From NCBI GenBank assembly GCA_963766005.1, contig CAVXYG010000005.1, positions 62,001 to 126,000 on the forward strand: a DNA stretch of 64,000 nt, given 5' to 3'. This DNA is from CAVXYG01 sp963766005. Its GTDB lineage: Bacteria > Actinomycetota > Actinomycetes > S36-B12 > GCA-2699445. Each line of letters begins with the position of its first letter. Position 1 is the first letter of the stretch. The notes below the pieces were generated by a model. That model was not told where the DNA came from. It did no database searches and saw only the letters and a program-made list of their open reading frames with translations. Positions 1-8,523 of this stretch are shown one piece after another. Made by a program: the position numbers and the translations under genes.

Positions 1-2
1 AC

Positions 3-959
3 ATTCCGGTCATCGTGCAGGACAAGAGCTTCGACGACGCCGGAGAGCTCATCGTCGACCCGGAAGGGACGGCGACCACCGGATTCCTCGGCGACACGCT
101 CGTCGTGAACGGCACGATCGGGCCCTACTTCGAGGTTTCCCGGCACCTCGTGCGGCTGCGTCTGCTGAACGCGTCGAACGCCAGGGTGTACGACTTCGGC
201 TTCTCCGACGATCGCGACTTCGACGTCATCGCCTCCGACGGCGGCTACCTGGCGAAGCCCTACCGCACCGACCGGATCCAGCTGTCGCCTGCCGAGCGTT
301 CGGAGGTGATCGTCGCAGTATCGCCCGGGGAGTCCCTCCGGCTGCTGTCCTACCCGCCCGACCTCGGCAGCCGCGTCGGCTCGCAGCACCGCTTCGGCGC
401 CGGCACGTTCACCGTGCTGGAGCTCCGCGCGGCCCTGTCGCTGGAGGAGGTCTCCTCGGTGCCCCTGCAGCTGGCCGAGATCCCGGCTCTGGCCGAATCC
501 GAGGCCCAGTCGCGGCGGACCTTCCGCATCACCGGGCGGGCGATCAACGGCCGGCCGATGGACATGGGACGCATCGACGAAGTCGTCACCGTGGGCCGGA
601 CGGAGATCTGGGAGGTCACGAACGCCGACCCCCAGCCGCACAATTTCCATGTGCACGACACCCAGATGCAAGTGCTCGACGTCGACGGCCGCCCGCCCAC
701 GCCGGAGCTGTCGGGCTGGAAGGACACCGTCTACGTCGCTCCGGGCACGTCGGTGCGGCTCATCATGCGCTTCGAGGACCACACCGACCCGTCGTGGCCG
801 TACATGTACCACTGCCATCTGCTCTGGCACGAGGACATCGGGATCATGGGCCAGTTCCTCGTGGTGGAGCCCGGAGAGCTTCCCGAAACACCGCCGAGCC
901 CCGACACGGCGGGGCATATGATGCCCGCCGGCGGGGGCTCGGCGATGACGGCCCGCTAG
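3..959 (+). CDS. Multicopper oxidase, C-terminal part (cut by window start)
   Basis: The reading frame is open from the first bases, so the gene starts before the window. The visible part is the middle and last cupredoxin domains of a laccase/CotA/bilirubin-oxidase-type enzyme, which couples one-electron oxidation of a substrate to reduction of O2 to water. The C-terminal copper ligands are clear: HNFHVHDTQ near the third-domain entry (type 2/3 coppers) and HCHLLWHEDIGIMGQF near the end (type 1 Cys with flanking His and the axial Met). The last ~25 residues are Pro/Gly-rich. Substrate cannot be told; copper resistance/cuprous oxidase or phenol oxidase are both possible. The N-terminus, and hence the export signal, is not visible. 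Confidence 0.9.
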   Translation: MPVIVQDKSFDDAGELIVDPEGTATTGFLGDTLVVNGTIGPYFEVSRHLVRLRLLNASNARVYDFGFSDDRDFDVIASDGGYLAKPYRTDRIQLSPAERSEVIVAVSPGESLRLLSYPPDLGSRVGSQHRFGAGTFTVLELRAALSLEEVSSVPLQLAEIPALAESEAQSRRTFRITGRAINGRPMDMGRIDEVVTVGRTEIWEVTNADPQPHNFHVHDTQMQVLDVDGRPPTPELSGWKDTVYVAPGTSVRLIMRFEDHTDPSWPYMYHCHLLWHEDIGIMGQFLVVEPGELPETPPSPDTAGHMMPAGGGSAMTAR

Positions 960-1005
960 GTGCCGTCGCGGTCAGTTGTCCTCGGGCAGAGAGCCGCGGT
1001 CGCGG

Positions 1006-1887
1006 CTACGGCATCGGCACCTTCTGGCCGGTGTTGTCCCAGATGTTGGACACGGCTTCCATGTCGACGTGCGACGGCGTGTAGCGCACCGGGCACTTGG
1101 CGTACGTCAGCGAACGGCCGTAGCGATTCCATTTCAGTTGCGTCTCCGAGATCGCGGAGTAGGCCTTCTTGGCGATATTGACGGTGCAGGCACCGCCATC
1201 GAGGTAGTTGCCGTTGATGCGCATCTCAGAGATGGGAGCCAGCGCCTGGCCGACCATGATCGCTGCGTTGGACGCCCCGCTGATCGAGTTGGTGATGATG
1301 CGGATCTGAGATCCGCCCTGGATCTGGATCGCGTCGTCGTGCGACCCGTCGGAATGCTCCGGGTCGCTGCTGTAGTGGCGGAAGTCGTGCAACCAGGAAT
1401 CCTTCACCTTGATGCGGTCGCCGGCGATGCGGATGCCGTCGACGGTGCTGGCAACCTCGGTGCGCAGCACCAGCTGGTCGCTGGCGCCCAGGCGGATCCC
1501 GATCCGCTGATAGACCGTGGGGGTGTCGGGACGGACGGTCGAGTCGACGATCTGCAGCCCGGTGGACCGGGGGTCCACCGCCCGGATCAGGTCGCGCTGG
1601 ACTTTGGCCGCGGTTCCGCGGATCCGGGTACGAATGATCGTGACGTTCGGGGCCTCGACCGTCACGTTGCCGTAGATGTCGTAGCCGTCGATGACGGTGC
1701 CGCTCTTGGTGATGACGAGATCGCCGACGTGCTTCTTGAGTGTCTTTCCTTCCGGCACGCCGGTCGTTCCGGCGTGGGGGCGCTCGATCGCCGCAGCGGG
1801 ACCGGCGCTGACCAGGGAGGTCGCAACCAGTGCGGCAATGACCGCGAGGACGGAGATGATCAATCGGGTCTTGGGTGTGGCACGCAT
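1006..1887 (-). CDS. Secreted single-domain parallel beta-helix protein
   Basis: 293 aa with a clean Sec signal (basic start, hydrophobic stretch, cleavage near AGPAAA at residue ~32). The rest has the repeated short beta-strand pattern of a right-handed parallel beta-helix. It is a paralogue of the C-terminal domain of the two large proteins at 2274-4249 and 4789-6768. It shares the TGVPEG entry, a DGYDIYGNVTVEAP turn (their DGYEFVNNVEVRAP), the motif DGSHDDAIQIQGG (theirs DGTHNDGIQIRGG) and GGACTVNIA (theirs GGACSLNLA). A second Cys near the C-terminus also matches their KDC, so a disulfide is likely. The fold resembles polysaccharide lyases and epimerases, but no catalytic set is certain. 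Substrate unknown. It is divergent from the array that follows. Confidence 0.75.
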   Translation of the reverse strand: MRATPKTRLIISVLAVIAALVATSLVSAGPAAAIERPHAGTTGVPEGKTLKKHVGDLVITKSGTVIDGYDIYGNVTVEAPNVTIIRTRIRGTAAKVQRDLIRAVDPRSTGLQIVDSTVRPDTPTVYQRIGIRLGASDQLVLRTEVASTVDGIRIAGDRIKVKDSWLHDFRHYSSDPEHSDGSHDDAIQIQGGSQIRIITNSISGASNAAIMVGQALAPISEMRINGNYLDGGACTVNIAKKAYSAISETQLKWNRYGRSLTYAKCPVRYTPSHVDMEAVSNIWDNTGQKVPMP

Positions 1888-1981
1888 GCCGCTGTCGAGT
1901 CGTGATCATGTGCCCCAACCTCTCAAACATGTCGCGCAAACTCCACGCTTACATCTCAGAAAGGTCGCTTTTGTGTGTCAT

Positions 1982-3892
1982 CTCACAACTCGGCGTCCGG
2001 GCTTGACGGGCACGATTCTTCCGTGGAACCACTGCCTGCGACAGCGACTCCACAGGATTCGTCGGCGCCGCCAACCGTCAGTCGCCTCCCCCCGGCGCGA
2101 GGCTGGGGGGACCTTGTACCGCATAGTTGACGAATTGCAAGCAAATCCCGCCGGATTTGCGGTAATTGTGTTGACGCTCACCCAGGCGGATGTCAAGGTG
2201 AGGGACACTGTGCAGTTGCTGCATCCGCAGCGCATGATCGCGGGCACCGGGCGTGCGATCAAGGGAGGTCCTCATGACGCAAGCCAGGCGAGGGTACGCA
2301 CTGGTGCTGATGCTGGCGCTGGTCATCACCATGCTCGCAACCACGACATCCAGTCGTGCCGCGGTAGAGACGCCGGTCAAGGACTCCTTTGACCGCACGA
2401 CCGGCCGCGGCTGGGGCATCGCCGAGAAGGGCGGCACGTGGATCCTCGACTCGGACTTCGGGGCGAGCGTCGATGGGAGCAAGGGCGTGATGGACCTGCC
2501 CAACTTCTCCGACCGCTACGCCTACCTCCCGTCCAACGTCACGGGGGACTACGACGTCTCGGCCAAGTTCATCTTCCCCGAGATCCCTGAGGTCGGTGCC
2601 GGCGTGCGCTCAGGCCTGACGCTGAAGCGGCTCGGCGACTCGTACTACATGGCCAGCGTCCGGGTGAACAGCATGGGCTACGCCTTCCTCTCCCTGCACG
2701 CCGTGAGCTCGCCGTGGCTCATGTCGCGGCTCACGGTGGAGGAGCCCATCGGCGTCATCGAATCCGGCGGGGAGGTCAACGTGGCCGCCAAGGTCGGCGC
2801 CGGCGCCACGGGCTTCGTGCAGGCCAAGGCCTGGATCGGCAACTCCGAGGTCCCCACGGCCTATCAGGTCGGCGGTGCCTCCTCCTCGATCCCGGCCGAG
2901 GGCAAGGTCGGCGTCCGCTTCAACAGCGGCTACCGCACCGCCGTCCCGGTGGCGGTGGACGACCTCGTCGTCACCCAGGGCACACCGGAGGAGGAGAACC
3001 AGGCGCCGGAGGCCGCGATCGGCACCGAGACGCTGTTCCGGCTGATCCAGGTCGATGCGGCCGACTCCGTCGACCCGGACGGCACCATCACCTCCTACGT
3101 GTGGAACTACGGCGACGGCACCAGCGCCAACGGCGCGCGTCCCCAGCCGCACCGCTTCGCCGAGGCCGGCACCTACGAGGTCACGCTGACCGTGACCGAC
3201 GACAAGGGCGCGACCGACACGGTCACCGAGTCCGTCACCGTCAGCGCCTACGAGTTGCCCAACGAGAGCAACACCGGGGTACCCGAGGGCACCAAGCTCA
3301 CCAAGCTCACCTCGAGCAACGTCCCCTACCCGGGCGACTTCTTCGGCGGTGCGGCTGGCTACAAGTTCGTCATCGAGACCCCCGGCGCGGTCTACGACGG
3401 CTACGAGTTCGTCAACAACGTCGAGGTCCGGGCACCGGGAGTGCAGATCAAGAACAGCTACCTCAAGGGCGCGCCGACCTACCCGAACGACTCGGCGCTG
3501 GTCCTGGTCTACGATCCGGACCTCAACGACTCCGAGGTCCCATCGGTGGTGATCGAGGACTCGACCCTGATCCCGCAGAAGAAGACCCGCGAGATCGACG
3601 GCGTGCGCGGATCGAACTTCGAGCTGACCCGCGTGGAGATCACGGGCACCGTCGACGGCGCGCACATCTGGGGTCGCGGCAGTCGCAGCGACCCGGCTGC
3701 CGGAAACGTCACGATCCAGCGCTCCTGGATCCACGACACGGTCTACTACTTCCCGGACGACAACCACGATGACGGCACCCATAACGACGGTGTCCAGATC
3801 CGGGGCGGCAGCAACTTCGTCTTTATCGGCAACCGGTTCGATGGCACGATTCGCAACGCGGTGGTGCAGGTGACCCAGGCCACGCAGGACGT
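1982..3892 (+). repeat. Long direct repeat, copy 1 (leader plus most of a gene)
   Basis: This segment matches 4497-6407 at a constant offset of 2,515 bases. Identity is nearly complete over 1982-3490, falls sharply over about 3491-3696 (many scattered substitutions, no net length change), then is nearly complete again over 3697-3892. The repeat includes about 290 bases of non-coding leader. The high-low-high pattern is what gene conversion or selection on one block would leave after a tandem duplication. Confidence 0.9.
2087..2160 (+). promoter_or_regulatory. Conserved leader: hairpin plus perfect 8-bp inverted repeat (copy 1)
   Basis: In the leader of beta-helix copy 1 a hairpin (TCCCCCC / GGGGGGA, 2087-2111) is followed by a perfect palindrome, GCAAATCC-CGCC-GGATTTGC, at 2141-2160. 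A TTGACG hexamer follows at 2171-2176. The palindrome is unchanged in the second copy although neighbouring bases differ, suggesting a protein-binding operator. No convincing -10 box was found. Confidence 0.45.
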
Positions 3893-4249
3893 GGCCGAAC
3901 CTGGTACATCGTCGGCAACTTCATCTCCGGCGGCGCCTGCTCGCTGAACATCGCGGACAAGGGTGCCGGCGCCATCGAGGGAGTCCAGATCCATGCCAAC
4001 GTGTTCGAGCGGGGCAGCACCTACTACAAGGACTGCGCCCACATCATGAGCGACGCGACGTACGCGATCACCAGCGCGCGGTACGACTTCTGGCACGACC
4101 TCAGCAGGCCGCTGCCGATCGGGCAGGATGCCCTGCGGTCGCGCGGCTGGGTGCAGAGCGACACCCAGGTGCGCAACTGCAGCGACTACCCGACCAACCC
4201 GGAGTGGGTGAAGCAGTTCGGCAACCCGAACGCCGAACCGAAGTGCTAG
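2274..4249 (+). pseudogene. Secreted LamG-like/PKD/beta-helix protein, copy 1, frameshifted
   Basis: The start is the ATG behind AGGGAGG (2262-2268), not the upstream in-frame GTG at 2253. Encoded in order are a signal peptide (to ~residue 30, ATTTSSRAA), a lectin/LamG-like sandwich domain (~35-220), a PKD domain (~235-325; WNYGDGTSA, FAEAGTYEVTLTVTD) and a right-handed beta-helix. At about 3893-3905 the sequence has two extra bases relative to copy 2 (GCC-GAACCTG-GTACATC against GCC-AACAT-GTACATC), which throws the frame. The proper C-terminus (NVFERGSTYYKDCAHI to the stop at 4249) continues in another frame. It is either a real null allele or an assembly slip. If repaired it would be ~658 aa, matching copy 2. 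Likely exported and carbohydrate-binding. Confidence 0.75.
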
Positions 4250-4270
4250 TCGCCGAACACCTCCCGCGAT

Positions 4271-4310
4271 GACGTTGGCCGGACTCCCTATCGGGGGTCC
4301 GGCCAACGTC
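4271..4310 (+). terminator. Strong hairpin terminator after beta-helix copy 1
   Basis: Two 18-base arms (4271-4288 and 4293-4310, starting GACGTTGGCC and ending GGCCAACGTC) pair with one G-T wobble around a TATC loop. It lies 21 bases after the stop of copy 1. No T-run follows, which is usual at this GC content. Confidence 0.75.
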
Positions 4311-4496
4311 ATGCAGGACGCGGCGGGCTCCGGGCGCAACCCGCACGGCCCGCCCGGCTGAGACTCATCGGCAGACGTGGGGCGGTCGCGCCTCGGCGGC
4401 GCGCGAAGCTTGGATTCCCGGCGGGCACACCGATCGGGAGCCCCGAGCCACCGCGTGTCTGGCGGTCAAGTCACGTCACCGTCGGTGCTGCTACCG

Positions 4497-6407
4497 CTCA
4501 CAACTCGGCGTCCGGGCTTGACGGGCACGAGTCTTCCGTGGAACCACTGCCTGCGACAGCGACTCCACAGGATTCGTCGGCGCCGCCAACCGTCAGTCGC
4601 CTCCCCCCGGCGCGAGGCTGGGGGGACCTTGTACCGCATAGTTGACGAAATGCAAGCAAATCCCGCCGGATTTGCGGTAGTTGTGTTGACGCTCACCCAG
4701 GCGGACGCCAAGGTGAGGGACACTGTGCAGTTGCTGCATCCGCAGCGCATGATCGCGGGCACCGGGCGTGCGATCAAGGGAGGTCCTCATGACGCAAGCC
4801 AGGCGAGGGTACGCACTGGTGCTGATGCTGGCGCTGGTCATCACCATGCTCGCAACCACGACATCCAGTCGTGCCGCGGTAGAGACGCCGGTCAAGGACT
4901 CCTTTGACCGCACGACCGGCCGCGGCTGGGGCATCGCCGAGAAGGGCGGCACGTGGATCCTCGACTCGGACTTCGGGGCGAGCGTCGATGGGAGCAAGGG
5001 CGTGATGGACCTGCCCAACTTCTCCGACCGCTACGCCTACCTCCCGTCCAACGTCACGGGGGACTACGACGTCTCGGCCAAGTTCATCTTCCCCGAGATC
5101 CCTGAGGTCGGTGCCGGCGTGCGCTCAGGCCTGACGCTGAAGCGGCTCGGCGACTCGTACTACATGGCCAGCGTCCGGGTGAACAGCATGGGCTACGCCT
5201 TCCTCTCCCTGCACGCCGTGAGCTCGCCGTGGCTCATGTCTCGGCTCACGGTGGAGGAGCCCATCGGCGTCATCGAATCCGGCGGGGAGGTCAACGTGGC
5301 CGCCAAGGTTGGCGCCGGCGCCACGGGCTTCGTGCAGGCCAAGGCCTGGATCGGCAACTCCGAGGTCCCCACGGCCTATCAGGTCGGCGGTGCCTCCTCC
5401 TCGATCCCGGCCGAGGGCAAGGTCGGCGTCCGCTTCAACAGCGGCTACCGCACCGCCGTCCCGGTGGCGGTGGACGACCTCGTCGTCACCCAGGGCACAC
5501 CGGAGAAGGAGAACCAGGCGCCGGAGGCCGCGATCGGCACCGAGACGCTGTTCCGGCTGATCCAGGTCGATGCGGCCGACTCCGTCGACCCGGACGGCAC
5601 CATCACCTCCTACGTGTGGAACTACGGCGACGGCACCAGCGCCAACGGCGCGCGTCCCGAGCCGCACCGCTTCGCCGAGGCCGGCACCTACGAGGTCACG
5701 CTGACCGTGACCGACGACAAGGGCGCGACCGACACGGTCACCGAGTCCGTCACCGTCAGCGCCTACGAGTTGCCCAACGAGAGCAACACCGGGGTACCCG
5801 AGGGCACCAAGCTCACCAAGCTCACCTCGAGCAACGTCCCCTACCCGGGCGACTTCTTCGGCGGTGCGGCTGGCTACAAGTTCGTCATCAATACCCCCGG
5901 CGCGGTCTACGACGGCTACGAGTTCGTCAACAACGTCGAGGTCCGGGCACCGGGAGTGCAGATCAAGAACAGCTACATCAAGGGCGCGCCGACCTACCCG
6001 AACGACTCCGCCCTGGTGTTGATCTACGACAATGATCTCAACGACAACATCATCCCGTCGGCGGAGATCTCCAACTCCACGCTGATCCCGCAGACCAAGA
6101 CCCGTGAGATCGACGGTGTGCGCGGCTCCAACTGGACCCTGCGCGAGTCGGAGATCACCGGCACCGTGGACGGTGGGCATATTTGGGGCCGTGGCGGCCG
6201 CACCGACCCGACTGCCGGAAACGTCACGATCCAGCGCTCCTGGATTCACGACACGGTCTACTACTTCCCGGACGACAACCACGATGACGGCACCCATAAC
6301 GACGGTATCCAGATCCGGGGCGGCAGCAACTTCGTCTTTATCGGCAACCGGTTCGATGGGACGATTCGCAACGCGGTGGTGCAGGTGACCCAGGCCACGC
6401 AGGACGT
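4497..6407 (+). repeat. Long direct repeat, copy 2
   Basis: Second copy of 1982-3892 (offset 2,515). It carries the same leader, including the palindrome GCAAATCC-CGCC-GGATTTGC at 4656-4675, with only about five substitutions in the 290-base non-coding part. The unit between copies contains the rest of gene 1, its terminator and about 190 bases of unrelated spacer (4311-4496). Confidence 0.9.
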
Positions 6408-6768
6408 CGCCAACATGTACATCGTCGGCAACTTCATCTCCGGCGGCGCCTGCTCGCTGAACCTCGCGGACGAGAAGGGTCCGGAGGCGATCGAGAACGT
6501 ACAGATCCACGCCAACTTCTTCGAGCGCGGCAGCACGTACTTCAAGGATTGCGCCCACATCATCAGCGAGCGGACCTTCGCCATCACCCAGGCTCAGTAC
6601 AACTTCTGGAGCAACCTGAGTGATCCCCCGCCGATCGCGATCGATGCCATCGGCATCAACGGGTGGAGCCGCTGCCCCAGCGGGCAACCGCGCAACGATG
6701 AATGGCCGGTCCAGGAGGGTTGGGTGGACCAGTTCGGCAACCCGAACGCGGCCCACGATTCCTGCTGA
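4789..6768 (+). CDS. Secreted LamG-like/PKD/beta-helix protein, intact copy 2
   Basis: 659 aa, read from the ATG behind AGGGAGG (4777-4783). Signal peptide to ~residue 30; LamG/lectin-like domain (~35-220, with DSFDRTTGRGWG at its start); PKD domain (~235-325); then a parallel beta-helix to the end. The helix carries DGYEFVNNVEVRAPGV, DDGTHNDGIQIRGG (~residues 497-510), GGACSLNLADEKG and ERGSTYFKDCAHI. The acidic/His motif DGTHNDG and both cysteines are kept in all four paralogues of this region, so they are probably functional. The layout (carbohydrate-binding module, PKD spacer, beta-helix) suggests an exported enzyme or adhesin acting on a polysaccharide. Neighbouring dTDP-rhamnose genes fit a surface-glycan locus, but that is inference. 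Confidence 0.8.
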   Translation: MTQARRGYALVLMLALVITMLATTTSSRAAVETPVKDSFDRTTGRGWGIAEKGGTWILDSDFGASVDGSKGVMDLPNFSDRYAYLPSNVTGDYDVSAKFIFPEIPEVGAGVRSGLTLKRLGDSYYMASVRVNSMGYAFLSLHAVSSPWLMSRLTVEEPIGVIESGGEVNVAAKVGAGATGFVQAKAWIGNSEVPTAYQVGGASSSIPAEGKVGVRFNSGYRTAVPVAVDDLVVTQGTPEKENQAPEAAIGTETLFRLIQVDAADSVDPDGTITSYVWNYGDGTSANGARPEPHRFAEAGTYEVTLTVTDDKGATDTVTESVTVSAYELPNESNTGVPEGTKLTKLTSSNVPYPGDFFGGAAGYKFVINTPGAVYDGYEFVNNVEVRAPGVQIKNSYIKGAPTYPNDSALVLIYDNDLNDNIIPSAEISNSTLIPQTKTREIDGVRGSNWTLRESEITGTVDGGHIWGRGGRTDPTAGNVTIQRSWIHDTVYYFPDDNHDDGTHNDGIQIRGGSNFVFIGNRFDGTIRNAVVQVTQATQDVANMYIVGNFISGGACSLNLADEKGPEAIENVQIHANFFERGSTYFKDCAHIISERTFAITQAQYNFWSNLSDPPPIAIDAIGINGWSRCPSGQPRNDEWPVQEGWVDQFGNPNAAHDSC

Positions 6769-6783
6769 GGTAGCCAGCAACAA

Positions 6784-6824
6784 CACCGCCGGCCGGGTCC
6801 CACTGGGGATCCAGGCCGGCGGTG
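6784..6824 (+). terminator. Hairpin terminator after beta-helix copy 2
   Basis: CACCGCCGGCC (6784-6794) pairs perfectly with GGCCGGCGGTG (6814-6824), 16 bases after the stop of copy 2. It is not related in sequence to the terminator of copy 1, so the duplication did not include it. Confidence 0.65.
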
Positions 6825-6869
6825 CTGTCTAGCCGGCGCTTCGGCACGCATGAGGCACTGCGGTCCCCT

Positions 6870-7577
6870 AGCGTTCGACTCCTTGATCGGGGCAGCACCA
6901 TCCCCTACCCCGATGACAGCTTCGGCGGATCTGGCCGCAACCGGCTCATCATCCGGACCCCGGGGGCGGTCTACGACGGATACGAGTTCCACAACCTCGT
7001 CGAGGTACGGGCGCCCGGCGTTGCTCCCGCAACAGCTCCTTCCTCGGCCCCCGCGTCATCCCGCGGGAGTCCGATGGTGACGTTGCCGGCCGTCGGGTTC
7101 AAGGACGACGACAACCACCCCGATGGCACGCACAACGACGCGGTCCAGATCCGCTCCGGCAAGCACATCCAAATGCTGGGCAACCGGTTCGACGGCACGC
7201 TGCGCAACTCGGTGGTGCAGGTGACCACCGCCCGCGGCGATGTCAGCGATGTCTCGATCGTGGGCAACGACATCTCCGACGGTGCCTGTTCGGTCAATGT
7301 CGACGACACCAAGGGCCCCGGCCCGGTCACCGGCCTGCGCATCTCGCTGAACATCTTCGAGCGAGGCAGCACCTCCTGCAAGGACTGCGCCGACATCGTT
7401 GCGCCGCGCACCTTCGCCGACACGACCGTGAAGTACGACTTCTGGGCCGACTTCAGCGATCCGCCGCCGATCCGGCTGAACGGCGACCCGAGCGAAGGTT
7501 GGGCGATCGGGCCAAACGGCGACCGCTCCAACGTCCAGTGGCCGACCGCCGAGGACTGGTTGGAGCAGTGCAACTGA
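6870..7577 (+). pseudogene. Decayed third beta-helix copy (domain remnant)
   Basis: Only the beta-helix part survives; there is no signal peptide, LamG or PKD part and no ribosome site. Homology to copies 1 and 2 starts near 6876 (STIPYPDDSFGGSGRNRLIIRTPGAVYDGYEF) and runs to WLEQCN. A one-base deletion near 7025 shifts the frame at RAPGV (the original RNSSFLG is readable in the next frame). About 225 bases are missing against copy 2. A piece at about 7071-7099 reads NPTAGNVTI on the opposite strand, so it is inverted. The latter half (DDDNHPDGTHNDAVQIRSG, SDGACSVNVDDTKG, ERGSTSCKDCADI) is well kept. A chance open frame spans 6822-7577, so a gene caller may report it as intact. Confidence 0.75.
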
Positions 7578-7598
7578 CCCCCGCCCGGGTGAGGGCGG

Positions 7599-8462
7599 CT
7601 ACTCCGCGAGCAGGCCGTTCAGGTAGCTGCCGTAGCCGCTCTTCACCAGGGGCGCGGCCAGCGCCTCGAGTTCAGCGTCGCTGATCCAGCCGTTGCGCCA
7701 GGCGATCTCCTCCAGGCAGGAGACCTTCACGCCCTGTCGGTCCTCCAGCACCCGCACATACTCCCCAGCGTCCTGCAGGCTGCTGAACGTGCCGGTGTCC
7801 AGCCATGCCGTTCCGCGCTCCAGAACCGTCACGTGCAGTCGGCCCTGTCGCAGATAGGCGTCGTTGACCGCCGTGATCTCCAACTCGCCGCGCGCGCTGG
7901 GGGTGATCGTCTTGGCGATGTCGACGACGTCCGCGTCGTAGAAGTACAGGCCGGGCACGGCGAACTTGCTCTTGGGCCTGGTCGGCTTCTCCTCGATCGA
8001 CAGCACGGTGCCGTCCTCGGCGAACTCCACCACGCCGTATTCGGTCGGGTTGGCGACCTGATAGGCGAAGACGTGGCCGCCTTCGATGTCGGTGAGCGTC
8101 GTCAGCTGCGAGCCCAGCCCCGGGCCGTGGAAGATGTTGTCCCCCAGCACGAGCGCCGCGGCGTCGCCGGCCAGGAAGTCCTCGCCCAGCAGGAACGCCT
8201 GCGCCAGGCCCTCCGGCCGTTCCTGGACCACGTAGGAGTAGTGCATCCCCAACTCGGAGCCGTCGCCGAGCAGCCGGTGGAATGCCGACTGCTCCTCCGG
8301 CGTCGTGATGACGAGGATCTCCCGCAGCCCGGCGGACATCAAGGTCCCGATCGGGTAGTGGACCATCGGCTTGTCGTAGACGGGCAGCAGTTGCTTGCTG
8401 ACACCGCGCGTGATTGGCCAGAGGCGTGAGCCGGTCCCGCCGGCGAGAACGATTCCCTTCAC
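7599..8462 (-). CDS. rmlA: Glucose-1-phosphate thymidylyltransferase
   Basis: 287 aa, the usual RmlA length. It makes dTDP-glucose from glucose-1-phosphate and dTTP, the first step to dTDP-L-rhamnose. The N-terminus has the nucleotidyltransferase loop GGTGSRLWPITRGVSKQLLP (residues 8-27, K23 conserved), followed by YDKPMVHYPIGTLM and the typical EEKP (SIEEKPTRPKSKF). The start is the GTG at 8462: a TATGGT box lies exactly six bases upstream (8469-8474), so the mRNA is probably leaderless; the longer open frame upstream is not needed. It is divergent from rmlB with a 61-base gap. Confidence 0.93.
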   Translation of the reverse strand: MKGIVLAGGTGSRLWPITRGVSKQLLPVYDKPMVHYPIGTLMSAGLREILVITTPEEQSAFHRLLGDGSELGMHYSYVVQERPEGLAQAFLLGEDFLAGDAAALVLGDNIFHGPGLGSQLTTLTDIEGGHVFAYQVANPTEYGVVEFAEDGTVLSIEEKPTRPKSKFAVPGLYFYDADVVDIAKTITPSARGELEITAVNDAYLRQGRLHVTVLERGTAWLDTGTFSSLQDAGEYVRVLEDRQGVKVSCLEEIAWRNGWISDAELEALAAPLVKSGYGSYLNGLLAE

Positions 8463-8468
8463 GCGCGC

Positions 8469-8474
8469 ACCATA
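8469..8474 (-). promoter_or_regulatory. -10 box of rmlA (leaderless)
   Basis: TATGGT, six bases before the GTG of rmlA. The -35 region is not recognisable. Confidence 0.55.
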
Positions 8475-8510
8475 CCGCTTGCCGTCCGGCGAACCCCGGC
8501 GTTGCACGGA

Positions 8511-8516
8511 TAGCCT
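8511..8516 (+). promoter_or_regulatory. -10 box of rmlB (probably leaderless)
   Basis: TAGCCT, seven bases before the ATG of rmlB; no Shine-Dalgarno sequence is present between them. Confidence 0.45.
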
Positions 8517-8523
8517 GTGACGC

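Noticed and set aside
2610..3782. Long minus-strand open frames opposite the beta-helix genes (also 5125-6786)
   Set aside because: Valine/Arg/Asp-rich antisense shadows of real genes, duplicated only because the genes themselves are duplicated.
1982..6407. Insertion sequence or composite transposon as the cause of the repeat
   Set aside because: No transposase, no terminal inverted repeats and no target duplications at the repeat ends; a tandem duplication explains it.
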